From Pontibacter sp. E15-1 (GTDB taxonomy: Bacteria; Bacteroidota; Bacteroidia; Cytophagales; Hymenobacteraceae): DNA of 64,000 bases. Both the position numbers and the translations under genes were made by a program. The stretch is taken from the NCBI RefSeq assembly GCF_022601975.1, contig NZ_JAKVIR010000030.1:1-64000 (forward strand), read 5' to 3'. The notes beneath the pieces were generated by a model that was not told where the DNA came from, did no database searches, and worked only from the letters and a program-made list of their open reading frames with translations. Positions 56,827 to 64,000 of the stretch are shown piece by piece (within the stretch, counting starts at the first letter, position 1; the number at the start of each line of letters is the position of its first letter).

Positions 56827-56834
56827 TATCTTTG
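56827..56834 (+). promoter_or_regulatory. Possible internal promoter before rpsH
   Basis: TATCTTTG matches TAnnTTTG in the largest gap of the spc region, 43 bp before the rpsH start. No TTG is found at -33. Confidence 0.5.
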
Positions 56835-56877
56835 CCCCTCGCTTAGATAAAGCATTCATTATTATATAGTTTCCATA

Positions 56878-57276
56878 ATGAACACAGATCCAATAGCAGA
56901 TTATTTAACTAGAGTGCGTAACGCTATCAAGGCGAACCATAGAATAGTTGAAATACCATCTAGCAACATAAAAAAAGAGATTACTAAAGTATTGTACGAC
57001 AAAGGGTACATCCAGAGTTATAAATTTGATGACGCTGCGGTACAAGGTACAATCAAGATAGCTCTGAAGTACAACCCTAACACTAAGCAGTCTGCTATTG
57101 TGAAACTGGACAGGGTAAGTAAGCCAGGGTTGCGTAAGTACGCCGGAAGCGAGAACCTGCCACGTGTATTGAACGGGCTTGGCATTGCCATTTTGTCGAC
57201 TTCTCAGGGCGTAATGACAGAGAAAGAAGCCAAGTCACTTAAGATTGGTGGCGAGGTATTGTGTTACGTTTATTAA
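56878..57276 (+). CDS. rpsH: 30S ribosomal protein S8
   Basis: This 132-residue primary assembly protein begins MNTDPIADYLTRVRNAIKAN and has GLRKYAGSENLPRVLNGLGI and AILSTSQGVMTEKEAKSLKI. In E. coli S8 represses the spc operon. A comparable site here would be in the 90-bp leader, which I could not identify. Confidence 0.98.
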   Translation: MNTDPIADYLTRVRNAIKANHRIVEIPSSNIKKEITKVLYDKGYIQSYKFDDAAVQGTIKIALKYNPNTKQSAIVKLDRVSKPGLRKYAGSENLPRVLNGLGIAILSTSQGVMTEKEAKSLKIGGEVLCYVY

Positions 57277-57291
57277 TTAGGAGGATAGACA

Positions 57292-57846
57292 ATGTCACGT
57301 ATAGGAAAATTGCCAATCAGCCTGCCTTCCAGTATTGAAGTATCCGTTGCCGATAACAACGTAGTTACAGTGAAAGGCCCAAAAGGATCCCTTTCTACTG
57401 CTGTAGATAAAGATATGATTGTGAAGCAGCAGGATAACCAACTTGTTGTGGAGCGCCCTACGGAGCAGAAGCGCCACAAGGCTATGCATGGTCTGTATCG
57501 TTCACTTATCAACAACATGGTGATAGGTGTAAGCGAAGGTTACAAAGAGCAGCTTGAGTTAGTGGGTGTAGGGTATAAAGCAACAGTACAGGGAACTATC
57601 CTTGAACTGTCTCTTGGTTACTCGCACAACATCTTTCTGAGCGTTCCTTCTGAAGTGACGGCTACTGCTGTTACTGAAAAAGGTAAGTCTCCTGTAATCA
57701 CGCTGGAGTCTAGCGACAAGCAATTGCTTGGCCAGGTAGCGGCGAAGATCAGGTCACTCCGTAAAGTAGAGCCATACAAAGGCAAGGGTATCCGCTTTGT
57801 AGGCGAAGTAATCAGAAGAAAAGCTGGTAAGACAGCGTCTAAATAA
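57292..57846 (+). CDS. rplF: 50S ribosomal protein L6
   Basis: This 184-residue protein near the factor-binding site begins [20 protein letters not shown] and ends with the conserved [26 protein letters not shown]. Typical in length and position. Confidence 0.98.
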   Translation: MSRIGKLPISLPSSIEVSVADNNVVTVKGPKGSLSTAVDKDMIVKQQDNQLVVERPTEQKRHKAMHGLYRSLINNMVIGVSEGYKEQLELVGVGYKATVQGTILELSLGYSHNIFLSVPSEVTATAVTEKGKSPVITLESSDKQLLGQVAAKIRSLRKVEPYKGKGIRFVGEVIRRKAGKTASK

Positions 57847-57854
57847 TCATCATC

Positions 57855-58202
57855 ATGTCTACTAACAAGATTTCAAGAAGACTAAGAATAAAGAGAAGTA
57901 TCAGAAACAAGATTTCTGGTACTTCTGAAAGGCCACGATTATCTGTGTTCCGCAGCAACAAGGCGATTTATGCACAGCTGATTGACGATACTACTGGTGT
58001 GACACTAGCAGCAGCCTCTTCCGTTAAGCTTGATGATGCAAAAGCTAATGTAGAAACTGCCAATAGAGTTGGAAAAGACATTGCCGAGAAAGCCATTTCA
58101 AAGGGTATTTCTGCTGTAGTGTTCGACCGCTCCGGATACCTGTATCATGGTAAAGTTAAATCGTTGGCAGAAGGCGCTCGTGAGGCTGGCCTTAAATTCT
58201 AA
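57855..58202 (+). CDS. rplR: 50S ribosomal protein L18
   Basis: This 115-residue 5S rRNA-binding protein has [40 protein letters not shown] and [20 protein letters not shown]. Six bp before rpsE. Confidence 0.98.
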   Translation: MSTNKISRRLRIKRSIRNKISGTSERPRLSVFRSNKAIYAQLIDDTTGVTLAAASSVKLDDAKANVETANRVGKDIAEKAISKGISAVVFDRSGYLYHGKVKSLAEGAREAGLKF

Positions 58203-58208
58203 ATAACT

Positions 58209-58727
58209 ATGTTGAAGAATAATATACGAAGTGTAAAGGCGAGCGAAATCGAACTCAAGGAGAAAGTAGTCGCCATTAACCGCGTTGCCAAGGTAGTAAA
58301 AGGTGGTCGAAGATTCTCATTCGCCGCCATTGTAGTTGTTGGTGATGGAAACGGTGTTGTTGGATACGGACTGGGCAAGGCGAACGAAGTAACGGATGCT
58401 ATCGCTAAGGGTATCGACGATGCAAAGAAGAATCTGGTAAAGGTTCCTACATACCATAGCACTGTTCCTCATTCTCAGGAAGGCAAGTTCTCAGGTGGTT
58501 TCGTGTTGATTAAGCCAGCTGCGCCGGGTACGGGTGTAATTGCAGGTGGTGCGATGCGTGCCGTACTGGAAAGCGCCGGAATCAAAGACGTGCTTTGTAA
58601 GTCTAAAGGCTCTTCTAACCCACACAACGTGGTGAAGGCAACTTTCGATGCTCTTTCAAAAATGCGTGATCCTTTGGCAGTTGCACAGCAACGCGGTGTT
58701 AACTTACAAAAAGTATTTAACGGATAA
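58209..58727 (+). CDS. rpsE: 30S ribosomal protein S5
   Basis: This 172-residue protein of the mRNA entry channel has [40 protein letters not shown] and [20 protein letters not shown]. No spectinomycin-type loop change is obvious in [10 protein letters not shown]. Confidence 0.98.
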   Translation: MLKNNIRSVKASEIELKEKVVAINRVAKVVKGGRRFSFAAIVVVGDGNGVVGYGLGKANEVTDAIAKGIDDAKKNLVKVPTYHSTVPHSQEGKFSGGFVLIKPAAPGTGVIAGGAMRAVLESAGIKDVLCKSKGSSNPHNVVKATFDALSKMRDPLAVAQQRGVNLQKVFNG

Positions 58728-58732
58728 TCGAG

Positions 58733-58915
58733 ATGGCTAAAGTTACTATCACTCAGGTCAAAAGTATCATTGACCGCCCGAAAGACCAGAAGGCTACGAT
58801 TAAGGCGCTTGGTCTTGGCAAGATAAGCAGATCAGTTTCTGTAGAGTTGACTCCGCAGATTGCTGGTATGGTAAAAAAAATTCATAATTTAGTAGAAGTT
58901 AAAGACTTTCAATAA
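58733..58915 (+). CDS. rpmD: 50S ribosomal protein L30
   Basis: This 60-residue protein (AKVTITQVKSIIDRPKDQKA, TIKALGLGKISRSVSVELTP) is of normal length. Its stop overlaps the rplO start by 1 bp. Confidence 0.97.
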   Translation: MAKVTITQVKSIIDRPKDQKATIKALGLGKISRSVSVELTPQIAGMVKKIHNLVEVKDFQ

Positions 58916-59361
58916 TGTACTTAAATTCTTTACAACCTGCAGAAGGTGCTGTCAAAACCAGAAAAAGAATCGGTAGAGGTACTGGATCAGGTAGAGGTGG
59001 TACTTCTACGCGTGGTCACAAAGGTGCCAAGTCCCGCTCTGGTTATTCACAGAAATCCGGCTTCGAAGGTGGTCAGATGCCACTTCAGAGACGTGTACCT
59101 AAGTATGGCTTTAAAAACATCAACCGTGTTGAGTATAAGGCTATCAACTTAGATGTTATTCAGTCTTTAGCCGAGTCGACCAACGAAGCTGTGTTGAACT
59201 TTGATTTCTTCAAAGCCCACGGCCTGGTTCAGAAAAACGATAAAGTTAAAATATTGGGTAGAGGAGAATTGAACAAGGCTGTAGAAATACACGCTCACGC
59301 GTTCTCTGGTACTGCAACATCATCCATAGAAAAAGCAGGCGGTAAAACAGTAGCGCTTTAA
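58915..59361 (+). CDS. rplO: 50S ribosomal protein L15
   Basis: This 148-residue late-assembly protein has the basic Gly-rich N-terminus (RIGRGTGSGRGGTSTRGHKG, AKSRSGYSQKSGFEGGQMPL) and the C-terminal VEIHAHAFSGTATSSIEKAG. It lies directly before secY, as in most bacteria. Confidence 0.98.
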   Translation: MYLNSLQPAEGAVKTRKRIGRGTGSGRGGTSTRGHKGAKSRSGYSQKSGFEGGQMPLQRRVPKYGFKNINRVEYKAINLDVIQSLAESTNEAVLNFDFFKAHGLVQKNDKVKILGRGELNKAVEIHAHAFSGTATSSIEKAGGKTVAL

Positions 59362-59370
59362 TCGATCGGT

Positions 59371-60687
59371 ATGAAGAAGTTTATAACAACTATTAAGAAC
59401 ATCTTTGCTATTGAAGATCTTAGAGTCCGTATTTTAAATACGGTTTTCTTTATAGCAATTTTCAGACTCGGTTCTTTTGTTGTTTTACCTGGTGTGGATC
59501 CAAATCAGCTGCAGGCGAACACTAGTGGCCTGTTTGGTTTGTTGGATACTTTCCTTGGTGGGGCATTTAGTAATGCCTCTATCTTTGCATTAGGTATAAT
59601 GCCATACATATCGGCTTCGATTGTGTTGCAGCTTCTTACAATTGCAGTTCCGTATTTCCAAAAGATGCAGAAGGAGGGTGAGTCTGGTAGAAAGAAAATC
59701 AACCAAATCACCCGAGTTCTTACCATAGTAATCACGTTGGCGCAGGCAGTTGGCTTTGTCGCCACGATCAATGCCGAGGCTATCGTCATCAGCCAGACAT
59801 TATTTACCATCACATCAATGATTGTCCTCACTTCAGGTACGATCTTCTGTATGTGGCTAGGTGAAAAAATCACTGACAAGGGGATTGGTAACGGTATATC
59901 CATGCTGATTATGATCGGTATAGTTTCCCGATTCCCTGGGGCTATCGTGGCTGAATTCTTATCTAAGCAGCTGAACGGGGCCCTTTTATTCTTGTTCGAA
60001 CTGTTCATTCTATTCTTTGTTGTAATGTCGGTAGTAATGCTGACGCAAGCAATCAGAAGAATACCTGTGCAGTATGCCAAGCAAGTAGGTGGAAGCTCTT
60101 TATACAGCGGACAGCGCCAGTTCATACCCCTTAAGGTAAATGCTGCCGGTGTAATGCCCATCATCTTTGCGCAGTCGCTGATGTTCCTGCCTTCTATGAT
60201 TGCCTCTATCTGGGCAAGCTCTAACGACACGGCAAACTATATTGGTGCTACATTCTCAGACTTTACCTCATGGCAGTATAACCTTGTTTTTGGTCTGTTG
60301 ATTCTGGTCTTCACCTATTTCTATACAGCCATTAGCGTTAACCCTAATCAGATTGCAGATGATCTGAAAAGAAGCGGCGGCTTTGTTCCTGGGATTAAGC
60401 CTGGTCTTGCCACATCGGAGTACATTGATGCGATCCTGACCAGAATCACGCTGCCGGGTGCCATTTACCTTGCCCTTGTTGCGATTTTCCCTTCTATCGC
60501 CATGCTATTGGGTGTAACCAGAGAGTTTTCTCAGTTCTTTGGCGGTACTTCCCTTATCATTATGGTAGGTGTTGTGTTGGATACGCTTCAGCAAGTTGAA
60601 AGCTACTTGTTAATGAGACACTATGATGGCATGATGAAATCAGGTAAGCTTCGTGGCAGAACTGAGAACATTGCCATGGCATCATAA
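59371..60687 (+). CDS. secY: Preprotein translocase subunit SecY
   Basis: This 438-residue protein is the channel of the Sec translocon, with about ten membrane helices. RLGSFVVLPGVDPNQLQ is the first periplasmic segment, GGAFSNASIFALGIMPYISA the plug-adjacent part, and PNQIADDLKRSGGFVPGIKP the conserved cytoplasmic loop that meets SecA. It is the canonical copy, in the spc cluster. Confidence 0.98.
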   Translation: MKKFITTIKNIFAIEDLRVRILNTVFFIAIFRLGSFVVLPGVDPNQLQANTSGLFGLLDTFLGGAFSNASIFALGIMPYISASIVLQLLTIAVPYFQKMQKEGESGRKKINQITRVLTIVITLAQAVGFVATINAEAIVISQTLFTITSMIVLTSGTIFCMWLGEKITDKGIGNGISMLIMIGIVSRFPGAIVAEFLSKQLNGALLFLFELFILFFVVMSVVMLTQAIRRIPVQYAKQVGGSSLYSGQRQFIPLKVNAAGVMPIIFAQSLMFLPSMIASIWASSNDTANYIGATFSDFTSWQYNLVFGLLILVFTYFYTAISVNPNQIADDLKRSGGFVPGIKPGLATSEYIDAILTRITLPGAIYLALVAIFPSIAMLLGVTREFSQFFGGTSLIIMVGVVLDTLQQVESYLLMRHYDGMMKSGKLRGRTENIAMAS

Positions 60688-60690
60688 TCT

Positions 60691-61464
60691 ATGATCATAT
60701 ATAAAACAGAAGAAGAAATTGAGCTGATTCGCCAGAGTGCTTTGATTTTAAGCAAAGCACATGGCGAAATTGCTCAGCTTATAAAGGAAGGTGTTTCCAC
60801 GGTAACATTAGATAACCGCGCTGAAGAATATATCCGTGATAACGGAGGACAGCCTTCTTTCAAAAATTACAACGGTTTTCCCTATAGCCTGTGTATATCA
60901 GTGAATTCCACTGTTGTGCACGGTTTTCCCGGTGAATACGTTTTGAACGATGGTGATGTGATCTCTGTTGACGCAGGGGTATACTATAAAGGGTTTCACA
61001 GCGATTGTGCTTATACCCACGCTGTCGGTAATGTTTCGGAAGAGGTAACTGACCTCTTGAAAGTGACGAAAGAGTCGCTTTACAAAGGGATAGACAAAGC
61101 AACCATAGGTTTCCGGATGGGAGATGTGAGTTTTGCTATACAGGACCATGCCGAAAAGCATGGCTATGGTGTGGTCAGAGAACTGGTTGGCCACGGCATC
61201 GGCCGCAATTTGCATGAGTCTCCTGAAGTGCCCAATTACGGCAAGCGCGGTCAGGGTCCCAAACTGCAGGACGGTTTGGTTATCGCTATCGAGCCTATGA
61301 TTACCTTGGGCACACGGCACATTGTGCAGGAAGATGATGGCTGGACAATCAGAACGCGAGACAACAAACCTTCCGCACACTTTGAGCACACAGTGGTTGT
61401 GCGGAAAGATCAGGCAGAGATCTTAACAACATTTGATTATATAGAACAAGCAAAAAAATCATAA
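60691..61464 (+). CDS. map: Methionine aminopeptidase, type I
   Basis: This 257-residue enzyme removes the initiator Met from new proteins. Metal ligands lie in VISVDAGVYYKGFHSDCAYT (two Asp), ELVGHGIGRNLHE (His), AIEPMITLG (Glu) and FEHTVVV (Glu). No N-terminal zinc-finger extension, so it is the short bacterial type. It lies between secY and infA, with no gap to infA. Confidence 0.97.
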   Translation: MIIYKTEEEIELIRQSALILSKAHGEIAQLIKEGVSTVTLDNRAEEYIRDNGGQPSFKNYNGFPYSLCISVNSTVVHGFPGEYVLNDGDVISVDAGVYYKGFHSDCAYTHAVGNVSEEVTDLLKVTKESLYKGIDKATIGFRMGDVSFAIQDHAEKHGYGVVRELVGHGIGRNLHESPEVPNYGKRGQGPKLQDGLVIAIEPMITLGTRHIVQEDDGWTIRTRDNKPSAHFEHTVVVRKDQAEILTTFDYIEQAKKS

Positions 61465-61683
61465 ATGGCAAAACAGTCGTCAATCGAACAAGACGGAACT
61501 ATCATCGAGGCTTTGTCTAACGCCATGTTTAGAGTTGAGCTTGAAAACGGTCATCAGTTGATTGCTCATATCTCCGGAAAAATGAGAATGAATTACATTA
61601 AGATTCTCCCGGGTGATCGAGTGAAGTTGGAAATGTCTCCTTATGACCTGACTAAAGGCAGAATTGTTTACAGATATAAATAA
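61465..61683 (+). CDS. infA: Translation initiation factor IF-1
   Basis: This 72-residue OB-fold protein ([60 protein letters not shown]) occupies the A-site during initiation. It begins immediately after the map stop. Confidence 0.98.
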   Translation: MAKQSSIEQDGTIIEALSNAMFRVELENGHQLIAHISGKMRMNYIKILPGDRVKLEMSPYDLTKGRIVYRYK

Positions 61684-61688
61684 ATATA

Positions 61689-61805
61689 ATGAAAGTTAAA
61701 GCATCAGTAAAAAAGCGAAGTGCTGACTGTAAGATTATCCGTCGCAAGGGTAAGCTTTATGTCATCAACAAAAAGAATCCAAGATATAAACAAAGACAAG
61801 GATAA
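61689..61805 (+). CDS. rpmJ: 50S ribosomal protein L36, zinc-independent form
   Basis: This 38-residue protein reads [20 protein letters not shown] then [18 protein letters not shown]. It is the smallest ribosomal protein and easily missed. Of the CxxC...CxxxxH zinc ligands only C14 is kept, so it is the zinc-free type. It lies 5 bp after infA and 10 bp before rpsM, the standard place. Confidence 0.97.
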   Translation: MKVKASVKKRSADCKIIRRKGKLYVINKKNPRYKQRQG

Positions 61806-61815
61806 TTAAATTAGT

Positions 61816-62193
61816 ATGGCTAGAATCGCAGGAGTAGATATTCCGGATAACAAAAGAGGCGAGATTGCATTGACCTATATCTTCGGTATTGGTCGTAACC
61901 TCTCCATTAAAATTCTTCAGAAAGCCGGGGTGGATCTTGACAAAAAAGTGAAAGACTGGACAGAAGAAGAAGCCGGTGAGATCAGAAATATTATAGCAGC
62001 GGACCACAAGACTGAAGGTGTGCTGAGATCTGAGGTGCAGTTGCACATCAAGCGTCTCATGGACATCGGTAGCTACCGCGGGTTGAGACATCGTAAGGGT
62101 TTGCCAGTGCGCGGTCAGCGTACCAAAAACAACTCACGTACCCGAAAAGGTAAGCGTAAGACAGTTGCGAACAAGAAGAAAGCTTCTAAATAA
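61816..62193 (+). CDS. rpsM: 30S ribosomal protein S13
   Basis: This 125-residue head protein has [20 protein letters not shown], the helix-two-turn-helix and the basic C-terminal tail [20 protein letters not shown] that touches P-site tRNA. First gene of the alpha-operon segment. Confidence 0.98.
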   Translation: MARIAGVDIPDNKRGEIALTYIFGIGRNLSIKILQKAGVDLDKKVKDWTEEEAGEIRNIIAADHKTEGVLRSEVQLHIKRLMDIGSYRGLRHRKGLPVRGQRTKNNSRTRKGKRKTVANKKKASK

Positions 62194-62202
62194 TAATTGA
62201 TC

Positions 62203-62595
62203 ATGGCTCAAAAAAGAAAAGACAAAGCTAAAAAGCGTGTCGTAGTTGTTGAATCAACCGGACAGATACACATTAAGGCTTCTTTCAATAACATCATTAT
62301 ATCAGTAACCAACAACGTAGGTCAGGTTATTTCTTGGGCTTCTGCTGGTAAAATGGGCTTCAAAGGTTCTAAAAAGAACACTCCGTATGCAGCGCAGATG
62401 GCTGCCGGCGATTGCGCAAAGGTTGCTTATGACCTGGGTATGCGCAAGGCTGAGGTTTTTGTAAAAGGTCCGGGTGCAGGTAGAGAGTCTGCCATCCGTA
62501 CTGTACAGAACACCGGTATCGAGGTGACTTCCATTAAAGATGTTACACCGTTGCCACACAACGGATGTCGTCCTCCAAAACGCAGAAGAGTTTAA
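62203..62595 (+). CDS. rpsK: 30S ribosomal protein S11
   Basis: This 130-residue platform protein has [40 protein letters not shown] and the C-terminal [14 protein letters not shown] chose ATG 62203 over a TTG two codons earlier. Confidence 0.98.
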   Translation: MAQKRKDKAKKRVVVVESTGQIHIKASFNNIIISVTNNVGQVISWASAGKMGFKGSKKNTPYAAQMAAGDCAKVAYDLGMRKAEVFVKGPGAGRESAIRTVQNTGIEVTSIKDVTPLPHNGCRPPKRRRV

Positions 62596-62615
62596 TTTTA
62601 AATTTAAATTAAGAA

Positions 62616-63221
62616 ATGGCAAGATATACTGGTCCAAAAAGCAAAATCTCAAGACGTTTCAACGAAGAGATTTTCGGTCCAAGCAAAGCGCTTAAGAAGA
62701 AGAGCTATCCTCCCGGGATGCATGGCCGTGGTCGTCGTAAGAAGCAGTCGGAATATGCTGTTCAGTTAGCTGAGAAGCAGAAAGCGAAATATATATACGG
62801 TATCCTGGAAAAACAATTTGCTAACATTTTCGCTAAGGCACACCGTAAGAGTGGCGTTACAGGCGAAAACCTGCTGGCAATGCTTGAGTCTAGGTTAGAT
62901 AATACTGTTTACCGTTTGGGCATTGCCCCGACAAGGAGAGCTGCCCGTCAGCTTGTGCTGCATAAGCACGTTCTGGTGAACGGCGAAATTGTAAATATCC
63001 CTTCCTTCAGCCTGAAGATTGGTGATGTAGTGGCTGTTAGAGAGAAGTCTAAGACGCTTGAGGCAATCACTACTTCCCTTACTACGCGCAATGCGCGTCA
63101 GTTTAGCTGGTTAGAGTGGGATGCTTCAGAGATGGCTGGCAAGTACATCGCGACTCCAGAGAGAGAGCAGATACCTGAGAAAATCCAGGAGCAGCTGATC
63201 GTCGAGCTTTACTCTAAGTAA
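62616..63221 (+). CDS. rpsD: 30S ribosomal protein S4
   Basis: This 201-residue primary assembly protein begins [20 protein letters not shown] and has an S4 RNA-binding domain ([40 protein letters not shown]). The N-terminal part lacks the zinc cysteines. Confidence 0.98.
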   Translation: MARYTGPKSKISRRFNEEIFGPSKALKKKSYPPGMHGRGRRKKQSEYAVQLAEKQKAKYIYGILEKQFANIFAKAHRKSGVTGENLLAMLESRLDNTVYRLGIAPTRRAARQLVLHKHVLVNGEIVNIPSFSLKIGDVVAVREKSKTLEAITTSLTTRNARQFSWLEWDASEMAGKYIATPEREQIPEKIQEQLIVELYSK

Positions 63222-63258
63222 GCAGCATAATCAATTTCTAACCTTTAACACTGCAAGT

Positions 63259-64000
63259 ATGTCAATATTAGCATTTCAGATGCCAGAGAAAGTTGTGATG
63301 GAAAAAGCCAACGACTTTCATGGGCTATTTGAATTCAAGCCGCTTGAAAAAGGTTACGGTGTAACCATCGGTAATGCTTTGCGAAGAATTCTTCTTTCAT
63401 CATTAGAAGGATATGCCATCACAAGCATCCGCATAGGTGGTGTATTGCATGAGTTCTCGTCTGTTGAAGGGGTGGTTGAGGATGTCTCTGACGTAATCCT
63501 TAACTTAAAGATGGTTCGTTTAAAGAAACTAAACGATGTTGTAGACGAAAAGATCACGATCAATCTTAGTGGTCAGGATACTTTCAAGGCTGGCGACATC
63601 AACAAGTTTACAGCGAGCTATGAAGTGCTGAACCCAGAGTTGGTAATTTGCCACCTGGATACAAGCATCAATTTCGAAGTAGAACTGACTGTTCAGAAAG
63701 GGCGTGGTTACGTGCCTGCTGAGGAGAACAAGCCTGCTGAGCAAGTGTTTGGTCAGATCTCTATCGATGCCATCTACACACCTATCAAAAATGTAAAGTT
63801 TAGCGTTGAGAACACTCGAGTAGAGCAGAAAACTGACTACGAGAAGCTCGTGCTAGACATACAGACCGACGGTTCGATCCATCCTGAGGATGCATTGAAA
63901 GGCGCGGCCAATATCCTGATTCAGCATTTCATGCTGTTCTCTGACAACACAATGACTTTTGAGACTGCCAAGCCTGAAGAAGAGGAGGCCGTTGACGAAG
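63259..64000 (+). CDS. rpoA: RNA polymerase alpha subunit (3' end outside window)
   Basis: The first 247 codons are present. The N-terminal dimerisation domain has [40 protein letters not shown] and [20 protein letters not shown], the assembly platform for beta and beta'. The linker begins at about residue 235 ([13 protein letters not shown]). The C-terminal DNA-binding domain and, by usual synteny, rplQ lie beyond the edge. ATG 63259 begins a sequence ([20 protein letters not shown]) normal for Bacteroidota. Confidence 0.98.
   Translation, partial: MSILAFQMPEKVVMEKANDFHGLFEFKPLEKGYGVTIGNALRRILLSSLEGYAITSIRIGGVLHEFSSVEGVVEDVSDVILNLKMVRLKKLNDVVDEKITINLSGQDTFKAGDINKFTASYEVLNPELVICHLDTSINFEVELTVQKGRGYVPAEENKPAEQVFGQISIDAIYTPIKNVKFSVENTRVEQKTDYEKLVLDIQTDGSIHPEDALKGAANILIQHFMLFSDNTMTFETAKPEEEEAVDE

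Overview
The window looks like a chromosomal segment of an aerobic Bacteroidota bacterium of the Cytophagales. Hymenobacteraceae, close to Pontibacter, is my inference and not a database result. The evidence is: promoters with a TAnnTTTG -7 box and a TTG or TTTG -33 box, almost no Shine-Dalgarno motifs, a BtuB/BtuG-type outer-membrane uptake pair, a Reg_prop sensor kinase with a LytTR regulator, DUF3467 placed after rpoC, and the order tRNA-tuf-tRNA-secE-nusG-rplKAJL-rpoBC-str-S10-spc-alpha.

Region 1 (1-1.3 kb) is accessory DNA. It holds the tail of an IS5-type transposase, a hypothetical gene without its 5' end, three tandem 18-bp repeats and a PIN-toxin/antitoxin pair. Region 2 (1.3-33.2 kb) is a mixed chromosomal stretch with genes on both strands. 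It has an SMP-30-type lactonase, an orphan B12-binding radical SAM protein, small lipoproteins, a cobalamin-riboswitch-controlled btuB-btuG-like operon, 3-methyladenine glycosylase, a CBM20-esterase, a THUMP-like methyltransferase, ahcY, a sensor kinase/response regulator pair, two glycosyltransferases and a methyltransferase. It continues with gltA, an ECF sigma/anti-sigma pair leading into gmk-nadD, pyrH-frr, a biotin carrier protein and an M1 aminopeptidase. Its intergenic spaces are rich in short repeats: paired hairpin cassettes, a 163-bp foldback element with two relatives, a 23-bp inverted repeat and heptanucleotide arrays.

Region 3 (33.2-64 kb) is the transcription/translation super-locus, all on the + strand: tRNA-Tyr, -Gly and -Thr, tuf, tRNA-Trp, secE, nusG, rplKAJL, rpoBC, a DUF3467 gene, rpsL-rpsG-fusA-rpsJ, then the S10/spc/alpha genes from rplC to a truncated rpoA. 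Promoters are visible before tRNA-Tyr, tRNA-Trp, rpsL, rplC and rpsH. A strong terminator separates rpsJ from rplC.

The best candidates for follow-up are the B12 uptake operon, whose promoter abuts a heptad-repeat array, the foldback-element family whose end supplies the btuG-like stop codon, and the truncated gene with tandem repeats next to the toxin-antitoxin pair. I see no CRISPR array, prophage or biosynthetic cluster, and no convincing multi-gene system of an unknown kind.
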